A DNA stretch of 31,692 nt. Source: Competibacteraceae bacterium UBA3908 (GTDB lineage Bacteria > Pseudomonadota > Gammaproteobacteria > Competibacterales > Competibacteraceae). Numbering within the stretch: position 1 is the first letter of the stretch; each line of letters begins with the position of its first letter. Of this stretch, positions 22,978 through 31,692 are shown one piece after another. The DNA is taken from assembly GCA_002391525.1 (NCBI GenBank), contig DGFE01000008.1, positions 1 to 31,692 on the forward strand, given 5' to 3'. The translations under genes were made by a program, and so were the position numbers. Below the pieces are notes generated by a model. That model was given only the letters and a program-made list of their open reading frames with translations, was not told where the DNA came from and did no database searches.

Positions 22978-23660
22978 GGCCGATTCTGGCGGCGGAACGA
23001 CTCGGGCGCGTGCTGCCCGGCGAGATACCGGTGACCCTGGTGCAGGATGTGACGCTGGCGGTGGAGCGCGGCGAATTCGTGGTCATCATGGGACCATCCG
23101 GCTCCGGCAAATCCTCGCTGCTCTATCTGCTGGGCCTGCTCGACACGCCCACGTCGGGACGGGTGTTGCTCGACGGCCAGGATACCTCGGGTTTCGGTGA
23201 GGACGAACTGGCGGCGACGCGGTTGCGAAAACTCGGCTTCGTCTTCCAGTTTCACTTTCTGCTGGCCGAGTTTTCGGTGCTCGACAACGTGCTGCTGCCG
23301 CTGCGCCGGCTGGGCGTACTCACGGAGGACGCCGCCCGGCGCCGCGCCAGGGAATTGCTCGACCAGCTTGGCCTGAGCGAGCATGGGCACAAGCGTCCAT
23401 ACCAGATCTCCGGCGGCCAGCGCCAGCGCGTGGCGATTGCCCGCGCCCTCGCCAACGATCCGCCGCTCATCCTGGCCGACGAACCGACCGGGAATCTGGA
23501 TACCCGCGCCGCAGCCAACGTCCGGCAAATCCTGCGCGACCTGACCCGCGCTTTCGGCAAGACCGTGATCGCCGTCACCCACGATCTCACCTTCGCCGGC
23601 GCCGCCGACCGGCGGATCGGCATCGTGGACGGTCGCATCGATCCCGATTGGCGGGCGTGA
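22974..23660 (+). CDS. ABC transporter ATP-binding protein, MacB/LolD type
   Basis: A protein of 228 residues with every ABC motif: Walker A GPSGSGKSS, Q-loop near FQFHFLLAEFSVLDNVLLPL, signature ISGGQRQRVAIARAL, Walker B LILADEPTGNLD and the switch histidine in AVTHDLTF. The LDTPTSGRVLLDGQD segment and the DEPTGNLDTR sequence are typical of the LolD/MacB/FtsE group. Last gene of the exporter operon, translationally coupled to the permease. The stop is followed by 55 bases of AT-rich sequence before the convergent ldhA stop; I see no clear terminator there. Confidence 0.94.
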   Translation: MRPILAAERLGRVLPGEIPVTLVQDVTLAVERGEFVVIMGPSGSGKSSLLYLLGLLDTPTSGRVLLDGQDTSGFGEDELAATRLRKLGFVFQFHFLLAEFSVLDNVLLPLRRLGVLTEDAARRRARELLDQLGLSEHGHKRPYQISGGQRQRVAIARALANDPPLILADEPTGNLDTRAAANVRQILRDLTRAFGKTVIAVTHDLTFAGAADRRIGIVDGRIDPDWRA

Positions 23661-23715
23661 ATTCAAGTATAGATTATTATACCATCATCTTCAGGCAACT
23701 ACCGACTTTACCCTT

Positions 23716-24705
23716 TCACTCACTGACCGCGTTGGCGCACTGCCCGGTACGCTCGAACTCGGCGAAATTGCCCAGCGTGGTTTCGGCGATGTTGCGCAGG
23801 GCGTGGTCGGTGAGAAAGGCCATGTGCGAGGTGACCAGCACATTGGGAAAAGTCAGCAGCCGCGCCAATTCGTCGTTGGTCGGTACCCGGTCGGATAAAT
23901 CCCGGTAGAAGTAGTCCGCCTCTTCCTCGTAAACGTCGATGGCCAGCAGGCCGATCTTGCCGCTCTTGAGAAACTTGATCACCTTGTCGGTATCGAGCAG
24001 GGCGCCGCGGCTGGTGTTGACGATGAACACGCCGTCCTTGAGATAAGGCAGGGTTTCCTCGTTGAGGATATGGCGGGTTTCCGGGGTCAGCGGGCAGTGC
24101 AGGGTGATGATGTCCGATTCGCGAGCGAAGGTGGGGCCATCCACGTAGGTGGCGTATTTTTTCGCTTCCTCGCTGGGATACTTGTCATAGGCCAGAATGC
24201 GGCAGCCGAAACCGCTCAGATTTTTGATCACCATCTGGCCGATCTTGCCGGTGCCAAAGACCCCCACCGTCTTGTCACGCAGCTCGAAACCTTCCAGCCC
24301 GGCGATTTCGAAATTGAATTCGCGGGTGCGGTTGTAGGCTTTATGCGTTTTGCGCCCCAGCGTCAGCATCAGCGCCACGGTGAATTCCGAGACCGCGTTG
24401 GGCGAATAGGCCGGCACCCGCGCCGCCATGATACCGTGCCGCTTGGCCGCCGCCAGATCGATCTGGTTGTAGCCGGCGCTGCGGGTGGCGATGATTTTCG
24501 TGCCGTGTTGGGCGAGATCATCGATTACAGTAGCATTGCAGGCATCGTTGACGAAAATGCACACACCGGGAAACCCGCGCGCCAGCGCCGCCGTTTCCGG
24601 CGACAGGCGCGGCTCGAAGAACGTCAGATCGTGGCCGAACTGGGCGTTGTAGCGTTCCAACGACTGGCGGTCGTAGGACTTGGTGCTGAACACGGCGATT
24701 TTCAT
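23716..24705 (-). CDS. ldhA: D-lactate dehydrogenase (fermentative, NAD-dependent)
   Basis: A protein of 329 residues, the length of E. coli LdhA, starting MKIAVFSTKSYDRQSLERYN. The NAD-binding fold has TVGVFGTGKIGQMV. The catalytic set of the D-2-hydroxyacid dehydrogenases is present: Arg in NTSRGALLDTD, Glu in IDVYEEEADYFYRD and His in VTSHMAFLT. The YEEEADYFYRD and TRSAGYNQIDL segments are typical of true lactate dehydrogenases of this family. It reduces pyruvate to D-lactate and regenerates NAD+, fitting fermentation of PTS sugars from the genes upstream. AGAGG lies 8 bases before the ATG. A hairpin with a U-tract ends only 18 bases before the start codon, leaving no room for a promoter in between. 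Confidence 0.93.
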   Translation of the reverse strand: MKIAVFSTKSYDRQSLERYNAQFGHDLTFFEPRLSPETAALARGFPGVCIFVNDACNATVIDDLAQHGTKIIATRSAGYNQIDLAAAKRHGIMAARVPAYSPNAVSEFTVALMLTLGRKTHKAYNRTREFNFEIAGLEGFELRDKTVGVFGTGKIGQMVIKNLSGFGCRILAYDKYPSEEAKKYATYVDGPTFARESDIITLHCPLTPETRHILNEETLPYLKDGVFIVNTSRGALLDTDKVIKFLKSGKIGLLAIDVYEEEADYFYRDLSDRVPTNDELARLLTFPNVLVTSHMAFLTDHALRNIAETTLGNFAEFERTGQCANAVSE

Positions 24706-24723
24706 GGGAACAACCTCTTCTGG

Positions 24724-24757
24724 AAAAACCCACGGACGGAGTCTGCCCCATCCGTGG
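24724..24757 (-). terminator. Intrinsic terminator / attenuator between ptsG and ldhA
   Basis: On the minus strand CCACGGATGG and CCGTCCGTGG form a 10-bp stem (one G-U pair) around an 8-base loop, followed by G and UUUUU. It lies 80 bases after the ptsG stop and 18 bases before the ldhA ATG. It is nearly identical to the element at 30805-30865. Confidence 0.75.
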
Positions 24758-24837
24758 AGGGTATGGGGAAAGGATGCCTGGCCAGTTGCGTCGCCCTGCC
24801 GAGGAGCGATGACCGTCACCAGTCCCGGCGACCGCAG

Positions 24838-26616
<1,779 letters not shown>

Positions 26617-26637
26617 GGTCGTAATCTCCAAAATCGG

Positions 26638-29189
<2,552 letters not shown>

Positions 29190-29193
<4 letters not shown>

Positions 29194-29261
29194 TGCTCAG
29201 CTTCAGGATTACGAAAAGCGATGCCGTAAGCAGAAGGCTGATACGGCGAGTGGTGGTTCAC
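29190..29261 (-). CDS. Leader ORF of 23 residues, coupled to the IIA-HPr-EI gene
   Basis: A perfect AGGAGG (29275-29270) is followed after 8 bases by GTG and 22 further codons (MNHHSPYQPSAY, then GIAFRNPEAEQ). The stop codon overlaps the ATG of the fusion gene as ATGA, in a different frame. The fusion gene itself lacks a good ribosome binding site, so ribosomes finishing this ORF probably restart on it. I recognise no homology. Whether the peptide matters or only its translation is unknown. Confidence 0.55.
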
Positions 29262-29326
29262 CAGAAATTCCTCCTGTATGTTTTGGTTTGGGAGTGTGGC
29301 GCAAGTCGAGTGAAGCGGGCTTCGCT

Positions 29327-30772
29327 TCAGCCTTGGAGTTCCTCGCCGTTGGTTTGGATCAGCTTTCGATACCAGAAGTAGCTCTGTTTTTTGATTCTCT
29401 TCAACCCTTTTTGCCGATCAACATAGACGAATCCGTATTGTTTCTGGTAGCCGTTCAGCCAGCTCAGAAGGTCGATGAACGACCAGGCGAAATAACCGAT
29501 CAGGTTGATGCCATCGTCAATCGCGCGCTTGCACCAGCGGATGTGCTCGCGCAGATATTCGATTCTCGGGTAGTCCAAAATCTCCCCATTCTCTCCAATA
29601 GGGTCCTTGTCTCCCAGCCCGTTTTCCGTGATCATGATCGGGATGTCTCCATATCGCTCTCGAATTCTTTTCATCCCCTCGTAGAGCCCTTCCGGATAGA
29701 TGGCCCAATCCCAGGGAGTATATTCAATTTTTGGGTTGATCACTTTTTTGAACAGCCCAGGAATGCCGCTTTCCTGCTGGGTTCCCTTTTCGCCGGTCAC
29801 GTTGATGGCCGCCATGCCTACCCCATCGCTTGGATTGTGGGCCAGGAATGCGCTTTGATAATAGTTGATCCCGATAAAATCGATGGCCGCGCTTTTGATC
29901 AGATCCATGTCTCCAGCCATGATGATCGGTGCTTGCCACCGATCTTGATACCAGGCTCGCATCCGCTCCGGATATTCGCCCTTCAAGCTGGGATCGTAGA
30001 ACCAGTGAAAATCCATGTCCTCGTAGAACTCGCAAGCCTGAACATCTTCCTCGGTATTGCTGATGGGAAAGCCTGGCAGAAGCACGTGAGCGATTCCAAT
30101 CCTGCCATCCAGGATTTTTTTCTCCCGGACCAGTTTTCGGTACTCGGTCACCGATTGGGCATGAGCCAGATTGACAATATGCGAAACTTCCAAGGCCCGT
30201 TTTTCGTCCCTGACCCCCGGTGGGTGCAGACCATCCCGGTATCCCAGCATGATGAAGTTGATTACTTCATTAAAGGTGATCCAATACCGAACGCGATCCC
30301 CGAAGCACTCAAAACAGGTTTTGGCGTAGTGGGCGAAAATATCGACCAGCTCCCGATTTTCCCAGCCTCCCATATCTTGCAAATCCTGCGGCAAGTCCCA
30401 ATGATAAAGAGTGATAACAGGGACAATATCGTATTTGAGTAATTCATCAATCAAATTGTTGTAAAATTCGATTCCCTTTGGATTGATCGTTCCTGTTCCC
30501 TTGGGAAAGATTCGCGTCCAAGCGATGGAAAACCGATAGGATTTGAGTCCCATTTCGGCCATCAAGCCGACATCTTCCTGATAGCGGTTATAATGATCGG
30601 CAGCGATATCGCCATTGGTTCTCTGGTACGTTGTACCGGGCAGGTGGGAATAAACATCCCATATCGATAAACCCTTGCCATCTTGTTGGAAGGCTCCTTC
30701 CACCTGATAGGCAGCCGTCGCCGCGCCCCACAGAAAATGCTTTGGAAAAGTTTTTATTGCATCGCTGGTCAT
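29327..30772 (-). CDS. GH1 6-phospho-beta-glycosidase
   Basis: A protein of 481 residues, full length for family GH1. The start region FPKHFLWGAATAAYQVEGAF is diagnostic. The acid/base Glu169 lies in WITFNEV and the nucleophile Glu383 in MITENGLG. The phosphate-binding signature of 6-phospho-glycosidases is present as Ser437, Lys444 and Tyr446 in SWLNGYQKQYGFVYVD, spaced as in LacG. Trp438 next to the serine is also LacG-like, so 6-phospho-beta-galactosides may be accepted; the exact sugar is open. The gene hydrolyses disaccharides phosphorylated on uptake, matching its PTS neighbours. Two sampled 60-base lines are 47-48 percent G+C against 63 percent for one in the fusion gene, and the protein looks Firmicute-like, which suggests transfer. 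The ATG at 30772 has only a weak ribosome binding site. Confidence 0.88.
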   Translation of the reverse strand: MTSDAIKTFPKHFLWGAATAAYQVEGAFQQDGKGLSIWDVYSHLPGTTYQRTNGDIAADHYNRYQEDVGLMAEMGLKSYRFSIAWTRIFPKGTGTINPKGIEFYNNLIDELLKYDIVPVITLYHWDLPQDLQDMGGWENRELVDIFAHYAKTCFECFGDRVRYWITFNEVINFIMLGYRDGLHPPGVRDEKRALEVSHIVNLAHAQSVTEYRKLVREKKILDGRIGIAHVLLPGFPISNTEEDVQACEFYEDMDFHWFYDPSLKGEYPERMRAWYQDRWQAPIIMAGDMDLIKSAAIDFIGINYYQSAFLAHNPSDGVGMAAINVTGEKGTQQESGIPGLFKKVINPKIEYTPWDWAIYPEGLYEGMKRIRERYGDIPIMITENGLGDKDPIGENGEILDYPRIEYLREHIRWCKRAIDDGINLIGYFAWSFIDLLSWLNGYQKQYGFVYVDRQKGLKRIKKQSYFWYRKLIQTNGEELQG

Positions 30773-30804
30773 TTCAATATCGCCATCATTGCTAAAATCT
30801 TTGG

Positions 30805-30865
30805 AAAAAACCCACGGACGGAATCTGCGCCGTCCGTGGGAAGGTGTGGGGGAGGATTCCCACAC
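30805..30865 (-). terminator. Double hairpin with U-tract between fructose PTS and GH1 genes
   Basis: On the minus strand a 7-bp hairpin (GTGTGGG/CCCACAC, 30865-30844) is followed by an 11-bp perfect stem (CCCACGGACGG/CCGTCCGTGGG, 30840-30811) and UUUUUU. It starts 22 bases after the upstream stop codon and ends 32 bases before the GH1 start, so it stands between the genes with no room for a promoter after it. Confidence 0.8.
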
Positions 30866-30887
30866 GGTCGCACCACCACATTTAATA

Positions 30888-31673
30888 TCAGGGCTTGGCT
30901 TCGAGCGGCCGCTTGAGGAAGAACAGCGCGGAGGCCGTCACCAGGGTTCCCACTACGATGGCGACCAGGTAGGGGCCAAGGTTGGTCACTGCGTTCGGGA
31001 TCGGGAGCACGAACGCGCCGCCGTGGGGCACCCGCAGTTCGCAGCCGGCCACCATCGCAATCGCGCCGGTCACGGCCGAACCGATCATCAGCGCCGGAAT
31101 GACCCGCAGCGGGTCCTTGGCGGCGTAGGGAATCGCGCCCTCGGTGATGAAGGAGATGCCGAGCGCGGCGGTCGCGCCGGCCGCTTCCCGTTCGTCCAGC
31201 GAGAAGCGGTTTTTGAACAGGACGGAAGCCAGCGCCAGGCCCAGGGGCGGCGTCATGCCGGCGGCCATCACCGCCGCCATCGGCCCGTAAATCGGGTCGG
31301 TCTGGCTGGTGATCAGCCCGGTGGCGAAGGCATAGGCGGACTTGTTGACCGGACCCCCCATGTCGAAGGCCATCATCGCGCCGAGCAACAGGCCGAGGAA
31401 GGCCGCGTTGGCGCCTTGCATCCCCTTGAGCCAGCCCGTAATCGCGGCGAGTGCGGCGGCCACCGGTTCGCCGACCACGTAATACATCAGCAAACCGACG
31501 AGGGTGGTGCCGAGCAACGGCAGGATTAAGACCGGCTTCAGACCGACCAGCGTGCGCGGCAGCGGCAGGTTGTCGCTGATGAACTTGACGATATAACCGG
31601 CGAGGAAACCGGCGGCGATGCCGCCGAGAAACCCGGAGCCGATGGCGCTGGCGATCATGCCGCCGATCATGCC
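30888..31673 (-). CDS. fruA: Fructose PTS transporter, enzyme IIC part (5' end beyond contig)
   Basis: 262 C-terminal residues remain. They match the IIC domain of fructose permeases: FLGLLLGAMMAFDMGGPVNK, SAYAFATGLI, AAGMTPPLGLALAS, and the substrate-site stretch ALGISFITEGAIPYAAKDPL. At least six membrane helices are visible. The C-terminus ends RPLEAKP after the last helix (LVAIVVGTLVTASALFFL). In FruA the IIB domains precede IIC, so they would be in the missing part. It imports and phosphorylates fructose at C1 when complete. The apparent first residues MYKRQ in this frame come from adapter sequence and are not part of the protein. Confidence 0.9.
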   Translation of the reverse strand, partial: GMIGGMIASAIGSGFLGGIAAGFLAGYIVKFISDNLPLPRTLVGLKPVLILPLLGTTLVGLLMYYVVGEPVAAALAAITGWLKGMQGANAAFLGLLLGAMMAFDMGGPVNKSAYAFATGLITSQTDPIYGPMAAVMAAGMTPPLGLALASVLFKNRFSLDEREAAGATAALGISFITEGAIPYAAKDPLRVIPALMIGSAVTGAIAMVAGCELRVPHGGAFVLPIPNAVTNLGPYLVAIVVGTLVTASALFFLKRPLEAKP

Positions 31674-31692
31674 CTGTCTCTTATACACATCT
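31674..31692. other. Tn5/Nextera mosaic-end adapter sequence at the contig end
   Basis: The last 19 bases, CTGTCTCTTATACACATCT, are exactly the transposase mosaic end used in tagmentation libraries. Read on the minus strand in the fructose PTS frame they give MYKRQ, a well-known contaminant peptide. This is not genomic sequence. Confidence 0.97.

Overview
This window looks like the end of a metagenome-assembled contig from a GC-rich gammaproteobacterium. The last 19 bases are a Tn5/Nextera mosaic-end adapter, so the right edge is an assembly or trimming artefact. The closest fit I can suggest is a glycogen-accumulating, Competibacter-like organism. That is inference from gene content: glucose and fructose PTS, D-lactate dehydrogenase, abundant short palindromic repeats, and an exosortase. 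It rests on no database match.

Left part (1-5.9 kb). The tail of a pirin gene converges on an ECF sigma / anti-sigma pair. The anti-sigma has an RskA-like head but a ChrR-like cupin instead of a membrane anchor. Behind it, on the same strand, is a probable operon: DUF4331 exported protein, TPR exported protein, HupE/UreJ-like membrane protein. The DUF4331 gene has a leader that can fold into a three-way junction just upstream of its ribosome binding site. A second copy of this leader lies about 1 kb away.

Middle scar region (6-9.9 kb). A VapBC toxin-antitoxin pair sits between the two leader copies. Around it are gene pieces: a DUF4331 signal-peptide stub, the 3' end of an unrecognised gene, a DUF4394 gene lacking its 5' end, a SnoaL-like gene lacking its 3' end and a di-heme peroxidase lacking its N-terminal heme domain. 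One intact MarR regulator with a clear twin-operator promoter remains. A tandem 28-bp palindromic repeat closes the region.

Exosortase region (10-23.7 kb). A VIT/VWA surface protein with a C-terminal PEP-type sorting signal is paired with one exosortase (XrtT-like) on the minus strand. A response regulator and sensor kinase diverge from them. The shared promoter region carries GTGCAA direct repeats in helical phase. A 1440-residue membrane protein and a MacB/LolCDE-like ABC exporter (adaptor, permease, ATPase) follow. I read this as a dedicated one-target exosortase system with its own regulators, and possibly its own exporter.

Sugar region (23.7-31.7 kb, all minus strand). In transcription order: fructose PTS IIC (cut by the contig end), an AT-richer GH1 6-phospho-beta-glycosidase, a 23-residue leader ORF, a IIA-HPr-EI fusion, a PtsG with an extra IIB domain, and D-lactate dehydrogenase. 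Together they take up and phosphorylate sugars and dispose of pyruvate as lactate. Two near-identical hairpin-plus-U-tract elements sit directly in front of the ldhA and GH1 genes.

The same CCCCCTTTG-n-CAAAGGGGG repeat family is translated in frame inside two different membrane protein genes here.
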